A model generated the notes under the pieces. That model worked only from the letters and a program-made list of their open reading frames with translations. It was not told where the DNA came from and searched no databases. A stretch of DNA of 64,000 bases from Odontesthes bonariensis (lineage: Eukaryota; Chordata; Actinopteri; Atheriniformes; Atherinopsidae): the NCBI RefSeq assembly GCF_027942865.1, contig NC_134510.1, positions 12,118,743-12,182,742 on the forward strand, read 5' to 3'. The position numbers and the translations under genes were made by a program. Numbering within the stretch: position 1 is the stretch's first letter; every line of letters starts with the position of its first letter. This document shows, in pieces, positions 33,464 through 46,279 of this stretch.

Positions 33464-33713
33464 TACTAAAAGGAATATTTGACGACACTGTCGGCGGGCC
33501 CAGGCATCATTCCAGCGAATATGTGGGTCTGCGTTGTGTTCGTGTTGAGGGAGAATATTGACGAGGCATGCAGCTTCATGGAAGACAATCCTTCTGAGTA
33601 ATGGGACTGTGATAGCAATTTTCCTGCACCTTGAAAGGGGACACCAAAATCTTATTTCACTCCTTGGCGATAGTTGTCTTTTCATCTGACGACTGTGTCA
33701 GGCACACAGAAAT

Positions 33714-33785
33714 TCCTCGTTAGTATAATGGACAGTATCTCCGCCTGTCACGCGGAAGATCGGGGTTCGATTCCCCGACGGGGAG
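33714..33785 (+). tRNA. tRNA-Asp (GTC), U32
   Basis: Consensus copy. Confidence 0.95.
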
Positions 33786-34277
33786 AGCTTGGTCTTTTAT
33801 CAGCTGCCTGCCACCAAGTGATGATTGCTTTGATACTCTCACCCATCTTCGGCCTAAATGTCAATAGCCCCCTTCAAATAGCCTAACATGAGGCCAGGTT
33901 GCTTTGGTCAAAAGCCCTTTCTCGTTTACTATGGTGTTAAGTGCAAACCAAGACCTTATAATCAACAATGTGCTTTTGCTAATGATTCTGTCTTGCCCAA
34001 AGCACTGTAGAAGGTTGTGACAACACAGCTTGTTGAGCAGTGGTCAGAAGATTCTCATGCAACAAGTGTCTTGGCTGTTGTTTAACAGGGCTCCTGAGGC
34101 AAACAAAAAGTAGGCATAGCATTTGGAAGCAAGAACTGTTCGGAAGTAAAGCGGCCACAATAATCTTTAAACAAGATGATGCAGTGGCAGAATAGCAATA
34201 CGACATGGTATTGCTAAGCAAGGAGTAAACTTGGGTTGCCTTGCCAGTGAAAATGTTTCTGTAGGAGAAGTCTGCAA

Positions 34278-34360
34278 TGTCAGAAGTGGGATTCGAACCC
34301 ACGCCTCCAGGTGAGACTGCGACCTTAACGCAGCGCCTTAGACCGCTCGGCCATCCTGAC
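34278..34360 (-). tRNA. tRNA-Leu (AAG), U32
   Basis: T loop TTCGAAT, the usual vertebrate form; a C-to-A breaks the inner variable-arm pair. Confidence 0.9.
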
Positions 34361-34610
34361 TACTAAAAGGAATATTTGACGACACTGTCGGCGGGCCCAG
34401 GCATCATTCCAGCGAATATGTGGGTCTGCGTTGTGTTCATGTTGAAGGGGAATATTGACGAGGCATGCAGCTTCATGGAAGACTCTCCTTCTGAGTAATG
34501 GGACTGTGATAGCAATTTTCCTGCACCTTGAAACGGGACACCAAAATCTTATTTCACTCCTTGGCGATAGTTGTCTTTTCGTCTGACGACTGTGTCAGGC
34601 ACACAGAAAT

Positions 34611-34682
34611 TCCTCGTTAATATAATGGATAGTATCTCCGCCGGTCACGCGGAAGATCGGGGTTCGATTCCCCGACGGGGAG
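34611..34682 (+). tRNA. tRNA-Asp (GTC) without U33, U33
   Basis: Same allele as U29 (3,590-bp duplicate). Confidence 0.75.
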
Positions 34683-35175
34683 AGCTTGGTCTTTTATCAG
34701 CTGCCTACCACCAAGTGATGATTGCTTTGATACTCTCACCCATCTTCGGCCTAAATGTCAATAGCCCGCTTCAAATAGCCTAACATGATGCCAGGTTTCT
34801 TCGGTCAAAAGCCCTTTCCCGTTTACTATGGTGTTAAGTGCAAACCAAGACCTTATAATCAACAATGTACCTTTTGCTAATGATTCTGTCCTGCCCAAAG
34901 CACTGTAGAAGGTTGTGACAACACAGCTTGTTGAGCAGTGGTCAGAAGATTCTCATGCAACAAGTGTCTTGGCTGTTGTTTAACAGGGCTCCTGAGGCAA
35001 ACAAAAAGTAGGCATAGCATTTGGAAGCAAAAACTGTTCGGAAGTAAAGCGGCCACAATAATCTTTAAACAAGATGATGCAGTGGCAGAATAGCAATACG
35101 ACATGGTATTGCTAAGCAAGGAGTAAACCTGGGTTGCCTTGCCAGAGAAAATGGTTCTCTAGGAGAAGTCTGCAA

Positions 35176-35258
35176 TGTCAGAAGTGGGATTTGAACCCAC
35201 GCCTCCAGGGGAGACTGCGACCTTAACGCAGCACCTTAGACCGCTCGGCCATCCTGAC
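35176..35258 (-). tRNA. tRNA-Leu (AAG), U33
   Basis: C25T, as U29. Confidence 0.93.
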
Positions 35259-35508
35259 TGCTAAAACGAATATTTGACGACACTGTCGGCGGGCCCAGGC
35301 ATCATTCCAGCGAATATGTGGGTCTGCGTTGTGTTTGTGTTGAAGGGGAATATTGACGAGGCATGCAGCTTCATGGAAGACTCTCCTTCTGAGTGATGGG
35401 ACTGTGATAGCAATTTTTCTGCACCTTGAAACGGGACACCAAAATCTTATTTCACTCCTTGGCGATAGTTGTCTTTTCGTCTGACAACTGTGTCAGGCAC
35501 ACAGAAAT

Positions 35509-35580
35509 TCCTCGTTAGTATAATGGACAGTATCTCCGCCTGTCACGCGGAAGATCGGGGTTCGATTCCCCGACGGGGAG
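35509..35580 (+). tRNA. tRNA-Asp (GTC), U34
   Basis: Consensus copy, as U30. Confidence 0.95.
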
Positions 35581-36073
35581 AGCTTGATCTTTTATCAGCT
35601 GCCTGCCACCAAGTGATGATTGTTTTGATACTCTCACCCATCTTCGGCCTAACTGTCAATAGCCCCCTTCAAATAGCCTAACATGAGGCCAGGTTGCTTT
35701 GGTCAAAAGCCCTTTCCCGTTTACTATGGTGTTAAGTGCAAACCAAGACCTTATAATCAACAATGTGCCTTTTGCTAATGATTCTGTCCTGCCCAAAGCA
35801 CTGTAGAAGGTTGTGACAACACAGCTTGTTGAGCAGTGGTCAGAAGATTCTCATGCAACAAGTGTCTTGGCTGTTGTTTAACAGGGCTCCTGAGGCAAAC
35901 AAAAAGTAGGCATAGCATTTGGAAGCAAGAACTCTTCGGAGGTAAAGCGGCCACAATAATCTTTAAACAAGATGATGCAGTGGCAGAATAGCAATACGAC
36001 ATGGTATTGCTAAGCAAGGAGTAAACTTGGGTTGCCTTGCCAGTGAAAATGTTTCTCTAGGAGAAGTCTGCAA

Positions 36074-36156
36074 TGTCAGAAGTGGGATTTGAACCCACGC
36101 CTCCAGGGGAGACTGCGACCTTAACGCAGCGCCTTAGACCGCTCGGCCATCCTGAC
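36074..36156 (-). tRNA. tRNA-Leu (AAG), U34
   Basis: Consensus AAG form. Confidence 0.95.
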
Positions 36157-36406
36157 TACTAAAAGGAATATTTGACGACACTGTCGGCGGGCGCAGGCAT
36201 CATTCCAGCGAATATGTGGGTCTGCGTTGTGTTCGTGTTGAAGGGGAATATTGACGAGGCATGCAGCTTCATGGAAGACTCTCCTTCTGAGTGATGGGAC
36301 TGTGATAGCAATTTTCCTGCACCTTGAAAGGGGACACCAAAATCTTATTTCACTCCTTGGCGATAGTTGTCTTTTCATCTGACGACTGTATCAGTCACAC
36401 AGAAAT

Positions 36407-36478
36407 TCCTCGTTAGTATAATGGACAGTATCTCCGCCTGTCGTGCGGAAGATCGGGGTGCGATTCCCTGACGGGGAG
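36407..36478 (+). tRNA. tRNA-Asp (GTC) without U55, U35
   Basis: Same allele as U31. Confidence 0.7.
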
Positions 36479-36970
36479 AAAATAGGCTTTTATCAGCTGT
36501 CTGCCACCAAGTGATGATTGTTTTGATACTCTCACCCATCTTCGGCCTAAATGTCAATAGCCCCCTTCAAATAGCCTAACATGAGGCCAGGTTGCTTTGG
36601 TCAAAAGCCCTTTCCCGTTTACTATGGTGTTAAGTGCAAACCAAGACCTTATAATCAACAATGTGCTTTTGCTAATGATTCTGTCCTGCCCAAAGCACTG
36701 TAGAAGGTTGTGACAACACAGCTTGTTGAGCAGTGGTCAGAAGATTCTCATGCAACAAGTGTCTTGGCTGTTGTTTAACAGGGCTCCTGAGGCAAACAAA
36801 AAGTAGGCATAGCATTTGGAAGCAAGAACTCTTCGGAGGTAAAGCGGCCACAATAATCTTTAAACAAGATGATGCAGTGGCAGAATAGCAATACGACATG
36901 GTATTGCTAAGCAAGGATTAAACTTGGGTTGCCTTGCCAGTGAAAATGTTTCTCTAGGAGAAGTCTGCAA

Positions 36971-37053
36971 TGTCAGAAGTGGGATTCAAACCCACGCCTC
37001 CAGGGGAGACTGCGACCTTAACGCAGCGCCTTAGACCGCTCGGCCATCCTGAC
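36971..37053 (-). tRNA. tRNA-Leu (AAG), U35
   Basis: C56T, as U31. Confidence 0.75.
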
Positions 37054-37303
37054 TACTAAAAGGAATATTTGACGACACTGTCGGCGGGCCCAGGCATCAT
37101 TCCAGCGAATATGTGGGTCTGCGTTGTGTTCGTGTTGAGGGAGAATATTGACGAGGCATGCAGCTTCATGGAAGACAATCCTTCTGAGTAATGGGACTGT
37201 GATAGCAATTTTCCTGCACCTTGAAAGGGGACACCAAAATCTTATTTCACTCCTTGGCGATAGTTGTCTTTTCATCTGACGACTGTGTCAGGCACACAGA
37301 AAT

Positions 37304-37375
37304 TCCTCGTTAGTATAATGGACAGTATCTCCGCCTGTCACGCGGAAGATCGGGGTTCGATTCCCCGACGGGGAG
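37304..37375 (+). tRNA. tRNA-Asp (GTC), U36
   Basis: Consensus copy. Confidence 0.95.
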
Positions 37376-37867
37376 AGCTTGGTCTTTTATCAGCTGCCTG
37401 CCACCAAGTGATGATTGCTTTGATACTCTCACCCATCTTCGGCCTAAATGTCAATAGCCCCCTTCAAATAGCCTAACATGAGGCCAGGTTGCTTTGGTCA
37501 AAAGCCCTTTCTCGTTTACTATGGTGTTAAGTGCAAACCAAGACCTTATAATCAACAATGTGCTTTTGCTAATGATTCTGTCTTGCCCAAAGCACTGTAG
37601 AAGGTTGTGACAACACAGCTTGTTGAGCAGTGGTCAGAAGATTCTCATGCAACAAGTGTCTTGGCTGTTGTTTAACAGGGCTCCTGAGGCAAACAAAAAG
37701 TAGGCATAGCATTTGGAAGCAAGAACTGTTCGGAAGTAAAGCGGCCACAATAATCTTTAAACAAGATGATGCAGTGGCAGAATAGCAATACGACATGGTA
37801 TTGCTAAGCAAGGAGTAAACTTGGGTTGCCTTGCCAGTGAAAATGTTTCTGTAGGAGAAGTCTGCAA

Positions 37868-37950
37868 TGTCAGAAGTGGGATTCGAACCCACGCCTCCAG
37901 GTGAGACTGCGACCTTAACGCAGCGCCTTAGACCGCTCGGCCATCCTGAC
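37868..37950 (-). tRNA. tRNA-Leu (AAG), U36
   Basis: Same allele as U32. Confidence 0.9.
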
Positions 37951-38200
37951 TACTAAAAGGAATATTTGACGACACTGTCGGCGGGCCCAGGCATCATTCC
38001 AGCGAATATGTGGGTCTGCGTTGTGTTCATGTTGAAGGGGAATATTGACGAGGCATGCAGCTTCATGGAAGACTCTCCTTCTGAGTAATGGGACTGTGAT
38101 AGCAATTTTCCTGCACCTTGAAACGGGACACCAAAATCTTATTTCACTCCTTGGCGATAGTTGTCTTTTCGTCTGACGACTGTGTCAGGCACACAGAAAT

Positions 38201-38272
38201 TCCTCGTTAATATAATGGATAGTATCTCCGCCTATCACGCGGAAGATCGGGGTTCGATTCCCCGACGGGGAG
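38201..38272 (+). tRNA. tRNA-Asp body with ATC anticodon, U37
   Basis: Anticodon loop CTATCAC (G34A). Also G10A and a D-loop C-to-T. Stems otherwise intact. Confidence 0.8.
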
Positions 38273-38765
38273 GGCTTGGTCTTTTATCAGCTGCCTGCCA
38301 CCAAGTGATGATTGCTTTGATACTCTCACCCATCTTCGGCCTAAATGTCAATAGCCCGCTTCAAATAGCCTAACATGATGCCAGGTTTCTTCGGTCAAAA
38401 GCCCTTTCCCGTTTACTATGGTGTTAAGTGCAAACCAAGACCTTATAATCAACAATGTGCCTTTTGCTAATGATTCTGTCCTGCCCAAAGCACTGTAGAA
38501 GGTTGTGACAACACAGCTAGTTGAGCTGTGGTCAGAAGATTCTCATGCAACAAGTGTCTTGGCTGTTGTTTAACAGGGCTCCTGAGGCAAACAAAAAGTA
38601 GGCATAGCATTTGGAAGCAAGAACTGTTCGGAAGTAAAGCGGCCACAATAATCTTTAAACAAGATGATGCAGTGGCAGAATAGCAATACGACAGGGTATT
38701 GCTAAGCAAGGAGTAAACTTGGGTTGCCTTGCCAGTGAAAATGTTTCTGTAGGAGAAGTCTGCAA

Positions 38766-38848
38766 TGTCAGAAATAGGATTTGAACCCACGCCTCCAGGG
38801 GAGACTGCGACCTGAACGCAGCGCCTTAGACCGCTCGGCCATCCTGAC
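38766..38848 (-). tRNA. tRNA-Leu (CAG), U37
   Basis: Only CAG copy between U28 and U40. T stem GTGGG/CCTAT has two G-U pairs. Confidence 0.85.
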
Positions 38849-39098
38849 TACTAAAAGGAATATTGGACGACACTGTCGGCAGGCCCAGGCATCATTCCAG
38901 CGAATATGTGGGTCTGCGTTGTGTTCGTGTTGAAGGGGAATATTGACGAGGCATGCAGCTTCATGGAAGACTCTCCTTCTTAGTAATGGGACTGTGATAG
39001 CAGTTTTCCTGCACCTTGAAACGGGACACCAAAATCTTATTTCACTCCTTGGCAATAGTTGTCTTTTCATCTGACGACTGTGTCAGGCACACAGAAAT

Positions 39099-39170
39099 TC
39101 CTCGTTAGTATAATGGACAGTATCTCCGCCTGTCACACGGAAGATTGGGGTTCGATTCCCCGACGGGGAG
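39099..39170 (+). tRNA. tRNA-Asp (GTC), U38
   Basis: G39A breaks the last anticodon-stem pair; C49T wobble. Confidence 0.82.
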
Positions 39171-39663
39171 GGCTTGGTCTTTTATCAGCTGCCTGCCACC
39201 AAGTGATGATTGCTTTGATACTCTCACCCATCTTCGGCCTAAATGTCAATAGCCCGCTTCAAATAGCCTAACATGATGCCAGGTTTCTTCGGTCAAAAGC
39301 CCTTTCCCGTTTACTATGGTGTTAAGTGCAAACCAAGACCTTATAATCAACAATGTACCTTTTGCTAATGATTCTGTCCTGCCCAAAGCACTGTAGAAGG
39401 TTGTGACAACACAGCTTGTTGAGCAGTGGTCAGAAGATTCTCATGCAACAAGTGTCTTGGCTGTTGTTTAACAGGGCTCCTGAGGCAAACAAAAAGTAGG
39501 CATAGCATTTGGAAGCAAAAACTGTTCGGAAGTAAAGCGGCCACAATAATCTTTAAACAAGATGATGCAGTGGCAGAATAGCAATACGACATGGTATTGC
39601 TAAGCAAGGAGTAAACCTGGGTTGCCTTGCCAGAGAAAATGGTTCTCTAGGAGAAGTCTGCAA

Positions 39664-39746
39664 TGTCAGAAGTGGGATTTGAACCCACGCCTCCAGGGGA
39701 GACTGCGACCTTAACGCAGCACCTTAGACCGCTCGGCCATCCTGAC
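39664..39746 (-). tRNA. tRNA-Leu (AAG), U38
   Basis: C25T. Confidence 0.93.
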
Positions 39747-39996
39747 TGCTAAAACGAATATTTGACGACACTGTCGGTGGACCCAGGCATCATTCCAGCG
39801 AACATGTGGGTCTGCGTTGTGTTTGTGTTGAAGGGGAATATTGACGAGGCATGCAGCTTCATGGAAGACTCTCCTTCTGAGTGATGGGACTGTGATAGCA
39901 ATTTTCCTGCACCTTGAAACGGGACACCAAAATCTTATTTCACTCCTTGGCGATAGTTGTCTTTTCATCTGACGACTGTGTCATGCACACAGAAAT

Positions 39997-40068
39997 TCCT
40001 CGTTAGTATAATGGACAGTATCTCCGCCTGTCACGTGGGAGAGCGGGGTTCGATTCCCCGACGGGGAG
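39997..40068 (+). tRNA. tRNA-Asp (GTC), U39
   Basis: C40T and A43G wobbles; variable loop AGAG. Confidence 0.88.
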
Positions 40069-40560
40069 AGCTTGGTCTTTTATAAGCTGCCTGCCACCAA
40101 GTGATGATTGCTTTGATACTCTCACCCATCTTCGGCCTAAATGTCAACAGCCCCCTTCAAATAGCCTAACATGATGCCAGGTTTCTTCGGTCAAAAGCCC
40201 TTTCCCGTTTACTATGGTGTTAAGTGCAAACCAAGACCTTATAATCAACAATGTGCTTTTGCTAATGATTCTGTCCTGCCCAAAGCACTGTAGAAGGTTG
40301 TGACAACACAGCTTGTTGAGCTGTGGTCAGAAGATTCTCATGCAACAAGTGTCTTGGCTGTTGGTTAACAGGGCTCCTGAGGCAAACAAAAAGTAGGCAT
40401 AGCATTTGGAAGCAAGAACTGTTCGGAAGTAAAGCGGCCACAATAATCTTTAAACAAGATGATGCAGTGGCAGAATAGCAATACGACATGGTATTGCTAA
40501 GCAAGGAGTAAACTTGGGTTGCCTTGCCAGTGAAAATGGTTCTCTAGGAGAAGTCTGCAA

Positions 40561-40643
40561 TGTCAGAAGTGGGATTTGAACCCACGCCTCCAGGGGAGAC
40601 TGCGACCTTAACGCAGCGCCTTAGACCACTCGGCCATCCTGAC
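40561..40643 (-). tRNA. tRNA-Leu (AAG), U39
   Basis: One D-loop C-to-T. Confidence 0.94.
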
Positions 40644-40893
40644 TACTAAAAGGAATATTTGACGACACTGTCGGCGGGCCCAGGCATCATTCCAGCGAAT
40701 ATGTGGGTCTGCGTTGTGTTCGTGTTGAAGGGGAATATTGACGAGGCATGCAGCTTCATGGAAGACTCTCCTTCTGAGTGATGGGACTGTGATAGCAATT
40801 TTCCTGCACCTTGAAAGGGGACACCAAAATCTTATTTCACTCCTTGGCGATAGTTGTCTTTTCATCTGACGACTGTATCAGTCACACAGAAAT

Positions 40894-40965
40894 TCCTCGT
40901 TAGTATAATGGACAGTATCTCCGCCGGTCACACGGAAGATCGGGGTTCGATTCCCCGACGGGGAG
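40894..40965 (+). tRNA. tRNA-Asp (GTC) without U33, U40
   Basis: U33G plus G39A stem mismatch. Confidence 0.7.
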
Positions 40966-41458
40966 AGCTTGGTCTTTTATCAGCTGCCTGCCACCAAGTG
41001 ATGATTGCTTTGATACTCTCACCCATCTTCGGCCTAAATGTCAATAGCCCTCTTCAAATAGCCTAACATGATGCCAGGTTTCTTCGGTCAAAAGCCCTTT
41101 CCCGTTTACTATGGTGTTAAGTGCAAACCAAGACCTTATAATCAACAATGTGCCTTTTGCTAATGATTCTGTCCTGCCCAAAGCACTGTAGAAGGTTGTG
41201 ACAACACAGCTTGTTGAGCAGTGGTCAGAAGATTCTCATGCAACAAGTGTCTTGGCTGTTGTTTAACAGGGCTCCTGAGTCAAACAAAAAGTAGGCATAG
41301 CATTTGGAAGCAAGAACTCTTCAGAGGTAAAGCGGCCACAATAATCTTTAAACAAGATGATGCAGTGGCAGAATAGCAATACGACATGGTATTGCTAAGC
41401 AAGGATTAAACTTGGGTTGCCTTGCCAGTGAAAATGTTTCTCTAGGAGAAGTCTGCAA

Positions 41459-41541
41459 TGTCAGAAGTGGGATTCGAACCCACGCCTCCAGGGGAGACTG
41501 CGACCTTAACGCAGCGCCTTAGACCGCTCGGCCATCCTGAC
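41459..41541 (-). tRNA. tRNA-Leu (AAG), U40
   Basis: T loop TTCGAAT; otherwise consensus. Confidence 0.95.
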
Positions 41542-41791
41542 TACTAAAAGGAATATTTGACGACACTGTCGGCGGGCCCAGGCATCATTCCAGCGAATAT
41601 GTGGGTCTGCGTTGTGTTCGTGTTGAAGGGGAATATTGACGAGGCATGCAGCTTCATGGAAGACTCTCCTTCTGAGTAATGGGACTGTGATAGCAATTTT
41701 CCTGCACCTTGAAACGGGACACCAAAATCTTATTTCACTCCTTGGCGATAGTTGTCTTTTCGTCTGACGACTGTGTCAGGCACACAGAAAT

Positions 41792-41863
41792 TCCTCGTTA
41801 ATATAATGGATAGTATCTCCGCCTATCACGCGGAAGATTGGGGTTCGATTCCCCGACGGGGAG
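41792..41863 (+). tRNA. tRNA-Asp body with ATC anticodon, U41
   Basis: G34A, G10A, a D-loop C-to-T, and C49T wobble. Confidence 0.8.
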
Positions 41864-42356
41864 AGCTTGGTCTTTTATCAGCTGCCTGCCACCAAGTGAT
41901 GATTGCTTTGATACTCTCACCCATCTTAGGCCTAAATGTCAATAGCCCGCTTCAAATAGCCTAACATGATAGAAGGTTTCTTCGGTCAAAAGCCCTTTCC
42001 CGTTTACTATGGTGTTAAGTGCAAACCAAGACCTTATAATCAACAATGTGCCTTTTGCTAATGATTCTGTCCTGCCCAAAGCACTGTAGAAGGTTGTGAC
42101 AACACAGCTTGTTGAGCAGTGGTCAGAAGATTCTCATGCAACAAGTGTCTTGGCTGTTGTTTAACAGGGCTCCTGAGGCAAACAAAAAGTAGGCATAGCA
42201 TTTGGAAGCAAGAACTCTTCGGAGGTAAAGCGGCCACAATAATCTTTAAACAAGATGATGCAGTGGCAGAATAGCAATACGACATGGTATTGCTAAGCAA
42301 GGAGTAAACTTGGGTTGCCTTGCCAGTGAAAATGTTTCTGTAGGAGAAGTCTGCAA

Positions 42357-42439
42357 TGTCAGAAGTGGGATTTGAACCCACGCCTCCAGGGGAGACTGCG
42401 ACCTGAACGCAGCGCCTTAGACCGCTCAGCCATCCTGAC
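42357..42439 (-). tRNA. tRNA-Leu (CAG), U41
   Basis: C12T wobble in the D stem. Confidence 0.92.
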
Positions 42440-42689
42440 TACAAAAAGGAATATTTGACGACACTGTCGGCGGGCCCAGGCATCATTCCAGCGAATATGT
42501 GGGTCTGCGTTGTGTTCGTGTTGAGGGAGAATATTGACGAGGCATGCAGCTTCATGGAAGACAATCCTTCTGAGTAATGGGACTGTGATAGCAATTTTCC
42601 TGCACCTTGAAAGGGGACACCAAAATCTTATTTCACTCCTTGGCGATAGTTGTCTTTTCATCTGACGACTGTGTAAGTCACACAGAAAT

Positions 42690-42761
42690 TCCTCGTTAGT
42701 ATAATGGACAGTATCTCCGCCTGTCACGCGGAAGATCGGGGTTCGATTCCCCGACGGGGAG
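42690..42761 (+). tRNA. tRNA-Asp (GTC), U42
   Basis: Consensus copy. Confidence 0.95.
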
Positions 42762-43253
42762 AGCTTGGTCTTTTATCAGCTGCCTGCCACCAAGTGATGA
42801 TTGCTTTGATACTCTCACCCATCTTCGGCCTAAATGTCAATAGCCCCCTTCAAATAGCCTAACATGAGGCCAGGTTGCTTTGGTCAAAAGCCCTTTCTCG
42901 TTTACTATGGTGTTAAGTGCAAACCAAGACCTTATAATCAACAATGTGCTTTTGCTAATGATTCTGTCCTGCCCAAAGCACTGTAGAAGGTTGTGACAAC
43001 ACAGCTTGTTGAGCAGTGGTCATAAGATTCTCATGCAACAAGTGTCTTGGCTGTTGTTTAACAGGGCTCCTGAGGCAAACAAAAAGTAGGCATAGCATTT
43101 GGAAGCAAGAACTGTTCGGAAGTAAAGCGGCCACAATAATCTTTAAACAAGATGATGCAGTGGCAGAATAGCAATACGACATGGTATTGCTAAGCAAGGA
43201 GTAAACTTGGGTTGCCTTGCCAGTGAAAATGTTTCTGTAGGAGAAGTCTGCAA

Positions 43254-43336
43254 TGTCAGAAGTGGGATTCGAACCCACGCCTCCAGGTGACACTGCGACC
43301 TTAACGCAGCGCCTTAGACCGCTCGGCCATCCTGAC
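43254..43336 (-). tRNA. tRNA-Leu (AAG), U42
   Basis: As U32 with one more change in the variable arm (GTCA against GGAG), which weakens that arm. Confidence 0.85.
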
Positions 43337-43586
43337 TACTAAAAGGAATATTTGACGACACTGTCGGCGGGCCCAGGCATCATTCCAGCGAATATGTGGG
43401 TCTGCGTTGTGTTCATGTTGAAGGGGAATATTGACGAGGCATGCAGCTTCATGGAAGACTCTCCTTCTGAGTAATGGGACTGTGATAGCAATTTTCCTGC
43501 ACCTTGAAACGGGACACCAAAATCTTATTTCACTCCTTGGCGATAGTTGTCTTTTCGTCTGACGACTGTGTCAGGCACACAGAAAT

Positions 43587-43658
43587 TCCTCGTTAATATA
43601 ATGGATAGTATCTCCGCCTATCACGCGGAAGATCGGGGTTCGATTCCCCGACGGGGAG
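43587..43658 (+). tRNA. tRNA-Asp body with ATC anticodon, U43
   Basis: Same allele as U37. Confidence 0.8.
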
Positions 43659-44151
43659 GGCTTGGTCTTTTATCAGCTGCCTGCCACCAAGTGATGATTG
43701 CTTTGATACTCTCACCCATCTTCGGCCTAAATGTCAATAGCCCGCTTCAAATAGCCTAACATGATGCCAGGTTTCTTCGGTCAAAAGCCCTTTCCCGTTT
43801 ACTATGGTGTTAAGTGCAAACCAAGACCTTATAATCAACAATGTACCTTTTGCTAATGATTCTGTCCTGCCCAAAGCACTGTAGAAGGTTGTGACAACAC
43901 AGCTTGTTGAGCAGTGGTCAGAAGATTCTCATGCAACAAGTGTCTTGGCTGTTGTTTAACAGGGCTCCTGAGGCAAACAAAAAGTAGGCATAGCATTTGG
44001 AAGCAAAAACTGTTCGGAAGTAAAGCGGCCACAATAATCTTTAAACAAGATGATGCAGTGGCAGAATAGCAATACGACATGGTATTGCTAAGCAAGGAGT
44101 AAACCTGGGTTGCCTTGCCAGAGAAAATGGTCCTCTAGGAGAAGTCTGCAA

Positions 44152-44234
44152 TGTCAGAAGTGGGATTTGAACCCACGCCTCCAGGGGAGACTGCGACCTT
44201 AACGCAGCACCTTAGACCGCTCGGCCATCCTGAC
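44152..44234 (-). tRNA. tRNA-Leu (AAG), U43
   Basis: C25T. Confidence 0.93.
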
Positions 44235-44484
44235 TACTAAAAGGAATATTTGACGACACTGTCGGCGGGCCTAGGCATCATTCCAGCGAATATGTGGGTC
44301 TGCGTTGTGTTCGTGTTGAAGGGGAATATTGACGAGGCATGCAGCTTCATGGAAGACTCTCCTTCTGAGTGATGGGACTGTGATAGCAATTTTCCTGCAC
44401 CTTGAAAGGGGACACCAAAATCTTATTTCACTCCTTGGCGATAGTTGTCTTTTCATCTGACGACTGTATCAGTCACACAGAAAT

Positions 44485-44556
44485 TCCTCGTTAGTATAAT
44501 GGACAGTATCTCCGCCGGTCACGCGGAAGATCGGGGTTCGATTCCCCGACGGGGAG
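44485..44556 (+). tRNA. tRNA-Asp (GTC) without U33, U44
   Basis: U33G on an otherwise consensus body. Confidence 0.75.
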
Positions 44557-45049
44557 AGCTTGGTCTTTTATCAGCTGCCTGCCACCAAGTGATGATTGCT
44601 TTGATACTCTCACCCATCTTCGGCCTAAATGTCAATAGCCCGCTTCAAATAGCCTAACATGATGCCAGGTTTCTTCGGTCAAAAGCCCTTTCCCGTTTAC
44701 TATGGTGTTAAGTGCAAACCACGACCTTATAATCAACAATGTACCTTTTGCTAATGATTCTGTCCTTCCCAAAGCACTGTAGAAGGTTGTGACAACACAG
44801 CTTGTTGAGCAGTGGTCAGAAGATTCTCATGCAACAAGTGTCTTGGCTGTTGTTTAACAGGGCTCCTGAGGCAAACAAAAAGTAGGCATAGCATTTGGAA
44901 GCAAAAACTGTTCGGAAGTAAAGCGGCCACAATAATCTTTAAACAAGATGATGCAGTGGCAGAATAGCAATACGACATGGTATTGCTAAGCAAGGAGTAA
45001 ACTTGGGTTGCCTTGCCAGTGAAAATGTTTCTATAGGAGAAGTCTGCAA

Positions 45050-45132
45050 TGTCAGAAGTGGGATTTGAACCCACGCCTCCAGGGGAGACTGCGACCTTAA
45101 CGCAGCGCCTTAGACCGCTCGGCCATCCTGAC
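45050..45132 (-). tRNA. tRNA-Leu (AAG), U44
   Basis: Consensus AAG form. Confidence 0.95.
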
Positions 45133-45382
45133 TACTAAAAGGAATATTTGACGATACTGTCGGCGGGCCTAGGCATCATTCCAGCGAATATGTGGGTCTG
45201 CGTTGTGTTCGTGTTGAAGGGGAATATTGACGAGGCATGCAGCTTCATGGAAGACTCTCCTTCTGAGTGATGGGACTGTGATAGCAATTTTCCTGCACCT
45301 TGAAAGGGGACACCAAAATCTTATTTCACTCCTTGGCGATAGTTGTCTTTTCATCTGACGACTGTATCAGTCACACAGAAAT

Positions 45383-45454
45383 TCCTCGTTAGTATAATGG
45401 ACAGTATCTCCGCCTGTCGTGCGGAAGATCGGGGTGCGATTCCCTGACGGGGAG
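45383..45454 (+). tRNA. tRNA-Asp (GTC) without U55, U45
   Basis: Same allele as U31. Confidence 0.7.
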
Positions 45455-45946
45455 AAAATAGGCTTTTATCAGCTGCCTGCCACCAAGTGATGATTGTTTT
45501 GATACTCTCACCCATCTTCGGCCTAAATGTCAATAGCCCCCTTCAAATAGCCTAACATGAGGCCAGGTTGCTTTGGTCAAAAGCCCTTTCCCGTTTACTA
45601 TGGTGTTAAGTGCAAACCAAGACCTTATAATCAACAATGTGCTTTTGCTAATGATTCTGTCCTGCCCAAAGCACTGTAGAAGGTTGTGACAACACAGCTT
45701 GTTGAGCAGTGGTCAGAAGATTCTCATGCAACAAGTGTCTTGGCTGTTGTTTAACAGGGCTCCTGAGGCAAACAAAAAGTAGGCATAGCATTTGGAAGCA
45801 AGAACTCTTCGGAGGTAAAGCGGCCACAATAATCTTTAAACAAGATGATGCAGTGGCAGAATAGCAATACGACATGGTATTGCTAAGCAAAGATTAAACT
45901 TGGGTTGCCTTGCCAGTGAAAATGTTTCTCTAGGAGAAGTCTGCAA

Positions 45947-46029
45947 TGTCAGAAGTGGGATTCGAACCCACGCCTCCAGGGGAGACTGCGACCTTAACGC
46001 AGCGCCTTAGACCGCTCGGCCATCCTGAC
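45947..46029 (-). tRNA. tRNA-Leu (AAG), U45
   Basis: T loop TTCGAAT; otherwise consensus. Confidence 0.95.
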
Positions 46030-46279
46030 TACTAAAAGGAATATTTGACGACACTGTCGGCGGGCCCAGGCATCATTCCAGCGAATATGTGGGTCTGCGT
46101 TGTGTTCGTGTTGAAGGGGAATATTGACGAGACATGCAGCTTCATGGAAGACTCTCCTTCTGAGTAATGGGACTGTGATAGCAATTTTCCTGCACCTTGA
46201 AACGGGACACCAAAATCTTATTTCACTCCTTGGCGATAGTTGTCTTTTCGTCTGACGACTGTGTCAGGCGCACAGAAAT

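Larger units (their letters stand above)
30813..37992 (+). repeat. Four-unit block duplicated in tandem (3,590 bp x 2)
   Basis: 30813-34402 and 34403-37992 carry the same order of four distinct unit types (U29-U32 and U33-U36): U33-less tRNA-Asp, canonical, U55-less, canonical, with matching tRNA-Leu variants including the C56T pair and the GTGAG variable-arm pair. Similarity runs on to about 38230, where U37 departs. Confidence 0.8.
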
